Shown in pieces: positions 11,686-21,264 of a DNA stretch of 64,000 bases. The stretch is taken from assembly GCA_003049465.1 (NCBI GenBank), contig PYSS01000064.1, forward strand, positions 62,001 through 126,000, in the 5' to 3' direction. The DNA is from Magnaporthiopsis rhizophila (taxonomy: Eukaryota > Ascomycota > Sordariomycetes > Magnaporthales > Magnaporthaceae). Positions within the stretch are counted from its first letter, which is position 1. Every line of letters starts with the position of its first letter. A model generated the notes under the pieces. It was not told the origin of the DNA, made no database searches, and saw only the letters and a list, made by a program, of their open reading frames with translations. The position numbers and the translations under genes were made by a program.

Positions 11686-12806
11686 CTTGTTGTCCTGTGG
11701 CGCTGTGCAACACGAGCCAGTACACCGCATTCTAATGTTCTCAAGGTGGTTTCAAATCAAGTCAAGACAGGTAACGCCGGGAGGAAAAGGTGACTTTATA
11801 TGCGGCTGGCGATCTATCAACCGTCGGAAGACCGAGGTAGGAACACAGCCGAGGGACAGCGCCCTCTTATACTCGGACGGGGCATGGCGAGCAAGACCTG
11901 GTACATATCTGTACTGTATAGCGAACCCCTTGATTATTGACACTATGTAGTATGGGTAAGGCACGTAAAGGATCGGATCGGAGCTTGGCGGGCGGATGGA
12001 GGCCAGGTGGCTCCGTTGAACGCACCAGTCCTCTTGCTTTGCGTTGTTCTCTCCCCCTGCTTGTTGGCGCCAAGAGGGTCGAACAGACATGGCATCCTTG
12101 CCGTCTGAACCATAGAGCGCCCGAGGATTCGACAAGAAAGAAGGGAGAGAAAAAAAATCACCGGACAACGGTCTACCTAGTGGAAAACCAGGGGCAGCCT
12201 CCGTCGGATGGACCCCAGCCCAGCCGAGGAATAGCCCTGGACCGAACTTCAGCCGACTGTCCCGGCCTTCTTCCGGCCTTGGATGGAGCAGGTGGGCCGA
12301 AACCCCGCCATGGCGCCAGCACTGGCCGCCTTCCCGATGGCTCCCCGAACCCACCGCGGCGAACAATGAGGGGATGGTCAAAAGCACCCGCCATAAATCC
12401 TCCGCCGGCCCGGCGTGACCCCGGAATCAATCCCTGGAAAGCTTGCAGCCGCATTGTGGGGCAGGGCGGCCAAGTTGAACAACTGAGCCTGGATTCTGGA
12501 GAAAGACGCTCGTGAGATGCATGCGTTCAGGCGAGGTTGTGCAAACGCTAAAATCAGGACCAGCAGAGGGCAGAGTGAGAAAGAACTCGGTCGTATTTAA
12601 TCCGAACAATACGATGGCTTCCAGATCCCTTCATCCCGTTCGTTTCTTGCAGGTTCTTGTCATCAAGAATTAACCCGAAGAGCACCCGCCCAAGTCCCAC
12701 ACCAAACCATCCATCCATCACCAACCCACGCAACAGAGTACGGAAAAGCAACAAAGACGAGACGTGAGAGACAAATGCGGGGGGAGAAGATAAAAAAAAT
12801 CCAACT
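11686..12806. other. Upstream region of the GH3 gene and 3' flank of MCM2
   Basis: No gene seen. Because the beta-glucosidase is on the minus strand, this is its promoter side. A few hexamers match the CreA carbon-catabolite site SYGGRG, for example GTGGGG at 12456-12461 and, on the other strand, CCCCGC near 12303. Such short sites occur by chance in GC-rich DNA. Confidence 0.4.
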
Positions 12807-15633
12807 TTACGCGCTGGCCGTCGCAGTGGCCCTCCCCTTGCCACGTCCAGCTCCAAGTCGGCGACCGGCCCCGGCTCCAGGCCGCGCCAGCGTGTACTTG
12901 GCAAAGGCCCGAGCAAGTGCCTTCTTGCAGCTAACCTTCTGGCTACCCACAAACGACTCGACCGTTACGGCGATGGCCCGGTCAATGTCCTGCGCCGAGC
13001 AGTACTCGGACAGCCGCATACGGCAGAAGGCCTCGCTGATCCGGATGATGGCTTCCAAATGACGCACCTGTATCGGTGAGAGGTTTGCTGTTAGGACTCG
13101 TGTTCCGGTAGGTTATGAATTGTAGAATATCGACGTCCAGGCCGGTCTCCAAATGTACTTACAGTGATCGGGTAGGCGCCAGTCGCCTTCGACTCTCGAC
13201 GCATGTCAGAGAACAGTCGTGCGACCTTATCTTCGTCCATGTGGTACAGCTTGGGCGAACACCTCTCGCGAGCATACTTGATGTACTTGCGCAGTAGATC
13301 CTGAGGAATCTCGCCCTCTTTGTCCCGCCCATCCGAGGCCTGTGTCTCGGTCTGCTCCGAGTCGTGCTCGACCTCCATCGAGCCGTCTCCTCCCTGCGTC
13401 TCGGAAGACGAGGGGTGGCTGCGGCTGTGCGATCCAACAATAAAGCGCGCCAGCCTCTCATCCTCAGCCGGATCGACCGTGTCGCGTACAACACACAAGA
13501 TGTCGAAACGCGACAAGATGGGCTCAGTCAGCTCGACGTTGGCCGAGAACGGGATGGTCGAGTTGTAGCGCCCTCCTATCGGGTTCGCCGCTGCTATTAT
13601 GCCACACCTGGCCTGCAGCGTCGTCACAATACCAGCCTTCGATATGGAGATGGTCTGTTGCTCCATGGCCTCGTGGATCGATGTCCGATCCTGGTCGTTC
13701 ATCTTGTCGAACTCGTCGATCAAGCAAGTGCCCTTGTCGGCAAGCACCAGGGCACCGCCCTCCAACGTCCACTCGCTCGTCAGGGGGTCCCGTCGCACGC
13801 TCGCCGTGAGACCGACCGCGCTGGCGCCTTGGCCCGTAGCAAAGACAGCCCGGTGCGCAGTCTTCTCGGCGTATTTGAGAACCTGAGACTTGGCCGTGCC
13901 CGGGTCTCCCAGGACCAGCACGTTGATGTCACCACGCACGTGGTGCTTACCCTTGGCCGTCTTGGCAACACCGCCAAACAACGACAGGGCGACGGCGGTC
14001 TTGATATCGGTGTGCCCGTAGATGCTGGGCGCGATCGAGCTGATGATCTTGTCCACGATCTGAGGATCCTTGGACAGTTTCCGAATCTGCTGTTCGTCCT
14101 CCTCGGTCATGCGGAAGCCGGCCAGCTGATCGTGGGCCTTGACAATGTTGTTTGCCTCCAGGATGGTAGCAAAAACGGGGAAGCCGTTTCGGTTGTTCAG
14201 TTGCGCGTCGTAGTTGTTTCTGTAAACACCCGTGACCTCGATCTCCTCACCAGGCTTGGCCTTGTCGATCAAGTCCCACAGGAGCACAATGTCCCTGTGT
14301 CGCGGGAGACGGCCAGCAGGTACGGTGCCCGGGGACTCCTGAAGAGTGAGCTTCTGGTAGTTGCGGTACACCGTCTTCTCCGAGTTGAGCGTAAATGGGC
14401 CACGAGACTGGCAGTTCTGGCAGTAGGTAACCTTGACTTCGACGTTGGACTCCTGCTGGAACGGGCCAAGGGTGACGCCGCACTTGGTGCAGTCCACCTT
14501 GACATACTTCAGCTGGGGGAAGACGCCAGTGCGCCGGGTGACGACGCCACTGACGCGGACCAGGCAGTTGAGGTGCGACTGGCGGAGCTGGCGGAGAGTG
14601 TAGTGCACGGGAAGGTCGAAGATGCGAACGTGGATCTCCGAGTGAATGCGCTCGTAGTCGGGGTAGTGCAGGAGGACGACGTCCATGGCCACCTCGTCGA
14701 AGAGCTTGAGCATCTCAGTCGGAGCATTGGCCAGGAAGTAGGCCAGGATAGCCTTGGACGCCGACAGGTGGTCGTACGAAACCTCAAGCGACTCGGCGTT
14801 GATCTCACCGAGAGTGCGGATGCGGCTTCCGTAGACCGAAGAGCCGTGCTCATCCGTGTACTCTGTGAGGAAGGCCTTGAACTCGCGCTTGATGGTGCGC
14901 TGAACGGACGGCTGCGAAACCCACTCAGTCAAGCTAGATGCCTTGACGTCCTGCAGAGCCTCGAGCGAGAGCTCCTCGTCCATGATGTCGGCATCCATGT
15001 CCTCCTCCAAGTCCTCGTCATATCGGTGTCGACGCCGGCGCGGCTGGGCTGTGAGGTCGATATCGCCATCCTCGTCCTCACCAGGCAAAAAGGCAGCGGG
15101 GATGCGCTGGCGGCGGGCAACCTCGCGATCCCTGCGGTTGAGCTGGGCTTCGAGACGCCTCCTGTCGCCGAGACTCATAGCGTCATAGTCGGCCTCGTCG
15201 TCGATGTCAATACGCTCATACTCGTCGTTTTCCCTGTCCTTGTAATCCCCCTCGAAGCCCTCCCCGAAGAGGTCCACATCATCCTCGGCCATCTCGTCGA
15301 GGTCTTCGATGTCGTCCTGGATCTCAGCATCCTCTTCGATGTCGTCATTGTCATCTGCCCCGTGCGCCATGTTGAAGGCGGGGGGTGAGGAGGGCACGGG
15401 CGGGCTCGAGGCCGCGGCGATCGAGTTGCCATCGTCGCCAGCGCCGGATCTGGCTCGCTTCCGGCTCCCGCTCGCCGCGGCGGACAGGCCGCGATTTGCA
15501 GAGTTCGAATTGCTTCTCAATGGAGAACTAGAAAGGCGGCGGGCGGTGTTAGCAATGAGGGGAGGGCGGACCAGGAGGCGGTATGTAAACTCCGCCAAAT
15601 ACAAACCGCCGAACAAGGCTAAACTCACCTCAT
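12807..15633 (-). CDS. mcm2: DNA replication licensing factor MCM2
   Basis: Three exons: a 5-nt first exon ATGAG (15633-15629), 15527-13163 and 13067-12807; introns are 101 and 95 nt. The protein has 876 residues. MCM2 is one of six subunits of the replicative helicase loaded at origins in the nucleus. Visible: an acidic, serine-rich N-terminus; the MCM zinc finger with Cys348, Cys351, Cys371 and Cys374; GTVPAGRLPRHRDIVLLWDL; Walker A GDPGTAKS at 542-549; Walker B CLIDEFDKM from 603; arginine finger SRFD at 674-677; and a C-terminal helical/winged-helix region. The RNYQKLTLQESPGTVPAGRL stretch and the acidic N-terminal tail point to MCM2, not another MCM paralog. Splicing of the 5-nt exon onto TTCTCC (ATG AGT TCT CCA) is supported by a GTGAGT donor and a CTTTCTAG acceptor, but deserves transcript support. 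It is divergent from the UBR-box gene. Confidence 0.95.
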
Positions 15634-16216
15634 TTTGAATAGTGTCCGAGGCCCAGTCTCGAGAATCGGTTATTGTGCGACGCCAGTAAATCGCATCTGC
15701 CGATATCAAGTTCGCTGCACTCTTCGCAAGGAGAATCGGGGTTGCTAGGGGAATGGGAGTGCAGAGAAAGAGTCGAAGAGGGGGGACCCGCCTGCAGCTG
15801 CAGGGAGATAAGGGTCAAATTGCAGTCGCGTAAAGTGGCTTCCGACGCGACCTCCTCGCGTTAAGTGGTTGGGCGTTTGCGTGCGTTTGGCGGGGCGCGA
15901 CTCAGCTTTCACGATTCAAAGCTTCGGATTGGTCCAACTAAGCTTCCCGATAAAGAGACTTGCAGCTGCGTCTCCAGCCTGTGCTACGCGCATCGCATCT
16001 CGTAAGCGGTGCTTCCATCTTCGTAAGCGGTGCTCCCTCTTCATGTAGGACGGCAACTAGACGGCCTCCCGACTATAGGTCACAGCCTTTATCCCACATT
16101 ACCGGGCATCTATTTCAATACCTCCAGCGACCTAAAACAAGAGCGTCACTTCCAGGACAAAACACGATAGCACAGCAAGATCTACCCCAGGCCCGAGCCT
16201 TACCCCAATCGACACT
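15634..16216. promoter_or_regulatory. Divergent promoter between MCM2 and the UBR-box/PHD gene
   Basis: The 583 bp separate the two start codons, so both promoters must lie here. Three ACGCGA-type hexamers cluster in 36 bp (15826-15831, 15845-15850, 15856-15861, the outer two inverted). The core CGCG is shared with the yeast MluI cell-cycle box (ACGCGT) bound by MBF upstream of S-phase genes. Whether MBF acts here is inference. Confidence 0.6.
15826..15868. repeat. Near-perfect 13-bp direct repeat in the MCM2 promoter
   Basis: TCGCGTAAAGTGG (15826-15838) and TCGCGTTAAGTGG (15856-15868) differ at one base and start 30 bp apart. A third ACGCGA sits between them in opposite orientation at 15845-15850. 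Confidence 0.85.
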
Positions 16217-17997
16217 ATGGCGCAGTCCGAGGCTGCGATCGCGGTCGCCAATAGCAATGCCGACGTCATCGCCCAGGTGCCGTCTCTGAAACGACGCGAG
16301 AGCTCGTCGCAGCAATCCCATACCTCCCAGACGGCTGCAGAGTAATGCGACAGCCCGCCCTTGCCGCCTACCTACTCTGTGGGCCAGGACCATGGACTAA
16401 CACAGGACGTCGAAACAGCTTCATCCGCGAGCAGATGCAGCTAGAGGCTGATGCGCGCGAGGCTCTGCCATACGTACGTCTCGGACCCTCGTGCCAATAC
16501 GCGCGACAGTGAGAGGAATCGCTAACTCGCCATCACCACCAGAGCATCCAAGACTGCACCAAACCCCTGGGATCGCTACGTCAGGCTGTCTTCGCCTGCC
16601 TCACTTGCAACCCCCCGCCCGCCGACACGAAGGACCCTTACAACGCCGCCGGCGTGTGCTATTCGTGCTCAATCCAGTGCCACGGCCAGCATACTCTCGT
16701 CGAGATCTTCACCAAGCGCAACTTCACATGCGACTGCGGCACTACCCGCCTCCCAGCCACAAGCCCCTGCAACCTGCGCGAGGACCCCAACACCAAGGAG
16801 AAGGGTGTTCACTCGGAGAAGCCGAATGCGAACAACAAGTACAACCAGAACTTCCGCAACCGCTTCTGTGGCTGCGAGTGCGACTACGACCCCTTCCAGC
16901 AAAAGGGCACCATGTACCAGTGCCTTGGCCTGGGAACCCACGAGACCGGCGGCTGCGGCGAGGACTGGTGGCACCCTGGCTGCGTCGTTGGACTCGGCCC
17001 GAAATGGTTCGAGAAGGAAGGGACCCAGGCCAAGGCGAAGTCGTCGGCCAATGATGGGACCCAGCCGCTGCCGACCATCTCAGAGGACATCGAGACAAAC
17101 GGGGGTGCTGCTCCAGCCGCACAGGCTGCCCCTGGCGACACCAGTGCGGATGGTGGTGGTGACGACGACGACGATCCCTTGCCTCCCGGATTCCCCGACG
17201 AAGACTCGTTCGATGCCTTCCTCTGTTACAGATGCGTCGACGCCAACCCATGGATCAAACGCTACGCGGGAACCGAGGGCTTCCTGCCAGCCGTGTTTAG
17301 CAAACAGGCTACAGCTGCCGCCACCGAGGGGGCGAAGCCCACCGAGGCTCCATCGACAAGCTCATCACTCAAACGAAAGGCAGATGACGAAGCCGTGGAG
17401 GAGTCTCAGGAGTCTAAGCGTCACAAGAGCGTGGAGGCTACTTCACCTGCCCCGCCGCCACCACAGCAGCAGCCCAGCGTTCCCGACAGTCTAGGCTCCG
17501 CGGAGGCGCACAAGGCTGCTTCGGACTCCAGCTCCGCCTGCAAGCTAGATGGTGTGCCACCGGCGCCCAGCGGCCAGTTCTCCCTGTTCATGAAAGAGCA
17601 CTTCCGCGAGCGCTTCTGCCGCTGCGCCGAGTGCTTCCCACAGCTCAAAGCACACCCGCAGCTCCTGGAGGAGGAGGATACCTACGAGCCGCCCGTGTCG
17701 GAGAGCGGGGGCTCGGACCACGGCGGGTCGACGCAGGGCAGCCTCCTGGAGAGGGGCGAAAGCGCGCTGCGCGGCATTGACCGCGTGCGCGCCATCGAGG
17801 GTGTCATGGCGTACAACCACCTCAAGGACAAGCTCAAGACGTTCCTCCAGCCATTTGCGCAGAGCGGCGAGGCCGTCTCGGCCGAGGACATCAAGGAGAT
17901 ATTCGCCAAGCTGCGGGGCGACGACGAGGCGATCAAAGACGCTGCCGAGTCTGCCACCAAGTCTTCCGACTCCCGCCGCGAGCAGAGCGGCTACTAG
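16217..17997 (+). CDS. UBR-box and PHD-finger protein, UBR7/Mlo2-like
   Basis: Three exons (16217-16341, 16419-16473, 16543-17997) encode 544 residues. The second exon is only 55 nt; its acceptor must be the AAACAG at 16418, because the nearer CACAG leads to a stop. The UBR-type zinc domain begins at Cys65 and contains ACLTC, VCYSCSIQCHGQH and FTCDCGTTRLP. An atypical PHD finger runs from about Cys169 (FCGCECDYDP) to LCYRC near 288, with a Gly/Asp-rich insert. A Ser/Pro/Gln-rich linker and a second conserved block (FMKEHFRERFCRCAECFP) follow. Animal UBR7 has been described as a PHD-dependent histone H2B ubiquitin ligase, and fission yeast has the related Mlo2; activity of this fungal protein is inferred only. 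Confidence 0.9.
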
Positions 17998-19069
17998 CTC
18001 GCCGGAGTTCTAATCATATCCCGTTCAGCTTCAACATCCCGTTTTTGGGCTTATTTCTGCATTTGTCTTTAGTTGTGTAAGCCGCATCTTGGCACCATAT
18101 CGCTGATATCTACGCTTGTAATAAAAGTTACGTCCTTTTTGCACAAGAGTGTCTTGCGTTTGGTTTATGATTTACTGTTTTGTGCTGAGGTCAACCCGAC
18201 AATCTGCCTCATCGCCTTGTCGTGCAGCGTCATGTTCCAGTGAATCGCGATCCTGGGAAGACACGCCACTATCCGATCCATGACGAGGCATGATCTTGTG
18301 CATATTCGTGTTCCTCTCAAATTTCAGCATCGTTTGGATCGTGACGTTTCGACAAGCTTTCGCATCCCTCAAGAGCCGGTAATTCCATCAGAGCGTAGAT
18401 ATGCACGGCGACCTCCCAAGATAGGTGCCCGACAATACCATGGAACACCGATATGCTCGCGTGGCCGCTTATAATCTGTGCAATCGCGCCTCCACCCCGA
18501 TTTCCAAGCCACCACCAACCACGCCTCTCCCAGATACAAAAAGCGTTGACGACATCAATTCCAGGGAAACCCGCCACTATGCCCGTGCTTCCTTATCGCC
18601 CAGATGCAGCCGCCAGCCACACCTAATGGTCGAGACCCGCGGCCATGGTGGCTCGCCGAAGTGTATCTCGAAGCAACCCCACGCCCTTTCCACATATCCT
18701 ATTGCCCCTTCCTCTCCAGCCGTGTCTCATACCCCCTCAAAGTTCTGGAACCTTGCTCCAGGTGGCTGGAACTCTGCTCGTGATGTCGACATTGTATTTT
18801 GCATTTAAAGACCCCGTGCCAGGGCCGCCGTTCTTTCCTTTTGCGGCGGTCGCTCTCGGTGTGTTACATGTCATCACTCCAAGTCGAATATTGCCACTAT
18901 TCTGAGCGACTGGCACATCTTATATCGTTATTGAGCACAGCATAAACTCAGGCATCGCCTCGACGAGAGTCTTCGCACCGTCCTGTCCTCCGACCCTCCC
19001 TCCCTCCCCAACTCCCTTCCCACTCCTACCTCCAAAGACCTAGGTAGACGGCCTGCACAACAAAACCAA
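17998..19069. other. 3' flank of the UBR gene and promoter of the permease
   Basis: No gene seen. An AATAAA poly(A)-signal-like hexamer is at 18120-18125. A pyrimidine-rich stretch precedes the permease start, with CCTAGGTAG near 19039. Confidence 0.5.
18120..18125 (+). terminator. AATAAA polyadenylation-signal-like hexamer
   Basis: AATAAA lies about 120 nt after the stop codon of the UBR-box/PHD gene, a plausible distance for 3'-end processing. Fungal poly(A) signals are degenerate, so this is only suggestive. Confidence 0.4.
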
Positions 19070-20821
19070 ATGGTGTGCGGCTTCATCAACAGGGCCTTCA
19101 CGGCCCTGTCCCCCGGGCGACGCGCGAGCGCCCAGAGCGGCCACAGCAGCGGCACAAGCGGATCGGCGGCTGGCAAGGACGGGCAGCAGCAGGCGCAGGC
19201 CGAGACGCAGGATGGGCTCAAGCGGCAGATCAACGCGCGGCAGATGGTGTTCATGGCGCTGTCGAGCTCCATCGGCGCGGGCCTGATGGTGGCGTCGGGC
19301 CAGGCGCTGCGCAACGCCGGGCCGGGCAACATGGTGCTGGGCTTCGCCGCCGTCGGCTTCGGCGTCGTCTGCACCATGGCGGCCCTGGGCGAGATGGCGG
19401 CGGCGCTGCCACTCAGCGGCTCCTTCTACACGTACACGGACCGGTTCGTTGGGCCCGCGGCGGGCTTCGCCATGGCGTGGAACTTCGCCTTCAACTGGCT
19501 CATCGTGCTCCCCTTCGAGATCGTCACCATCGCGGCGCAGATCAAGCTCTGGGACGCGACAGGGTCGGCGCACCCGGCGCTCGTCATCGCCGGGTTTCTC
19601 GCCTTCGTGTCGCTGGTGTCGCTAATGGGGTCCCGCTGGTTCAGCGAGGCCGAGAACTTCCTGGGCGTCCTCAAGATTCTGGCCATCAGCATCTTCATCT
19701 GCCTCGCCGTCTCGCTCACGACCACAGGCCAGCCCTTTGTCCCCGATCGCACCGTTCCTTTGCCCTTCGGCCGGGCCGCCTACCTCGACACCTGGTGGCG
19801 GCACCCAGGCACCTTCCTACACGGTTTCCAGGGCTTCATAACCGTCTTCAAGGTCGCGGGCATGGCGTACGGCGGCACCGAGACGCTGGGCCTGACGGCG
19901 GCCGAGTGCCTGCGCCCGAGCAAGCTGATGCGCATCGCCACCTACGTGACCTTTGTCCGCATCTTCTTCTTCTACCTCCTCGGCCTGACCATGCTCGGCT
20001 TCCTGCTGCCGTCCGACGCCAAGGAGCTGAACCGGTCGGGCGGCGGCGCCAACCCTTCGCCCTTTGTGCTGGCCATGCGCCAGGCGGGGCTCCACGTGGT
20101 CGAGCACATCATCAACACGTGCATCATCGCCGCCCTGACCTCCATGGCCAACGTGGCCATCTTCGCCTCGTCGCGCGCCCTGCACGCCCTCAGCACCAAG
20201 GGCATGGCTCCGAAGTTCCTCTCGCGCACCCGCAGCGGCGTCCCCTACTTCGCCACCTCCATCTCGCTCGGCTTCGGCCTGCTAGCCTTTGTGGGGGCTG
20301 CCCCGGGCGGCAGCGTCATCTTCTCGTGGCTGCTCTCGCTGGCCGGCATGTCCAACTACTTCACCTGGCTGGCCATCTGCGTCAGCCACGTGCGGTTCCG
20401 CCGCGCCCTCCGCCACAACGGCCGACCCGTGTCGTCGCTCAGCTTCGCGAGCCCCTTTGGCGTCTGGGGCGCCTGGGTCGGGATCGCCACCTCGCTCAGC
20501 GGCCTCGTGTCCCAGGTCGCCATGGCCTTTTGGCCCTTGATCCCGGGAACCCCCGTCGACCCCAAGGACGTGGCCATGGACGTCATCGGCGCCCCCTGCA
20601 TCCTGATCCTCTTCGTCGGGTACCTGGTCTACCAGAAGCGCGCCGGCGGCGGTTGCCGAGTCTTGCGCCCCATCGCCGAGATCGACGTCGACACGGGCTT
20701 CCGCGGCCGCGCCGAGCTCGAGCGCGAGAAGGAGGAGCTTGAGGCCGCCGAGGCCGCCACCACCGCCGCCACCGGCACCCCGGCTGCCCACGCGAACAGT
20801 AGTGGCGCCATCGCAGGTTAA
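19070..20821 (+). CDS. Amino-acid permease, APC superfamily
   Basis: A single uninterrupted exon encodes 583 residues. The N-terminal 60 residues are hydrophilic (Gln/Ser-rich). About 12 hydrophobic spans follow, starting with the typical motif ARQMVFMALSSSIGAGLMVASG, which matches the first helix of fungal APC transporters; later family landmarks are LPLSGSFYTYTDRFVGPAAGFAMAWNF and the segment AYGGTETLGLTAAE. The C-terminal tail is charged and then Ala/Thr-rich. Proteins of this family carry amino acids or related compounds with protons across the plasma membrane; the substrate cannot be read from the sequence. The ATG at 19070 is followed by a normal-length N-terminus. The neighbouring gene on the right is convergent. 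Confidence 0.9.
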   Translation: MVCGFINRAFTALSPGRRASAQSGHSSGTSGSAAGKDGQQQAQAETQDGLKRQINARQMVFMALSSSIGAGLMVASGQALRNAGPGNMVLGFAAVGFGVVCTMAALGEMAAALPLSGSFYTYTDRFVGPAAGFAMAWNFAFNWLIVLPFEIVTIAAQIKLWDATGSAHPALVIAGFLAFVSLVSLMGSRWFSEAENFLGVLKILAISIFICLAVSLTTTGQPFVPDRTVPLPFGRAAYLDTWWRHPGTFLHGFQGFITVFKVAGMAYGGTETLGLTAAECLRPSKLMRIATYVTFVRIFFFYLLGLTMLGFLLPSDAKELNRSGGGANPSPFVLAMRQAGLHVVEHIINTCIIAALTSMANVAIFASSRALHALSTKGMAPKFLSRTRSGVPYFATSISLGFGLLAFVGAAPGGSVIFSWLLSLAGMSNYFTWLAICVSHVRFRRALRHNGRPVSSLSFASPFGVWGAWVGIATSLSGLVSQVAMAFWPLIPGTPVDPKDVAMDVIGAPCILILFVGYLVYQKRAGGGCRVLRPIAEIDVDTGFRGRAELEREKEELEAAEAATTAATGTPAAHANSSGAIAG

Positions 20822-21264
20822 GCTTCATGAGGCAGCCGGAAGAACATCCGGAATTAACTAGAGGGCGACAAGACGACCCTGCGGAGGTCACGGCAGAGGA
20901 ATGACTTGACGAAGCCAGCCGGGCTTAAATCCCCAAAGGGGCCAAGGCCCGGCCTTTGTATCCAGGAAAATGGACATCGGTCGCGACTATTTTCCTTCAT
21001 ATTCTTTTATGTCCTGATGGGGCGTTTGGCGCGAGGCGGTTGATTGGTTAAACAAACATAGGGTATCGTACCATGAGGAGATCTAGTATTATCAGTCTTA
21101 TTCAAACAGTGCTTCACAATAACAAAACATTTCCCGCGCGCTCGGCCCGATTCAGCGTGCGCTGTTCGCATAGAAAAATGGAGGGGGATCACCTCGGAAG
21201 CAGTACCGGGAAAGAATACTAGATGCCAAAACAGACAGACAAGGATATGGGATAAACGCCACGA
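20822..21264. other. Convergent intergenic interval
   Basis: The 3' flanks of the permease (plus) and of the polyglutamine coiled-coil gene (minus). I see no gene or structured element. Confidence 0.5.

Noticed and set aside
13364..15388. 674-codon plus-strand open frame opposite MCM2
   Set aside because: It lies antisense to a clear MCM2 exon; open antisense frames are expected in GC-rich, G/C-third-position genes, and its translation shows no domain.
16401..16418. Nearer CACAG acceptor in the UBR-box gene
   Set aside because: Its use leads to a TGA within exon 2; AAACAG at 16418 gives an open exon that joins both neighbours.
19075..20742. 555-codon frame overlapping the permease
   Set aside because: Same strand, shifted by two bases from the permease frame; Arg/Pro/His-rich composition typical of a shadow frame.
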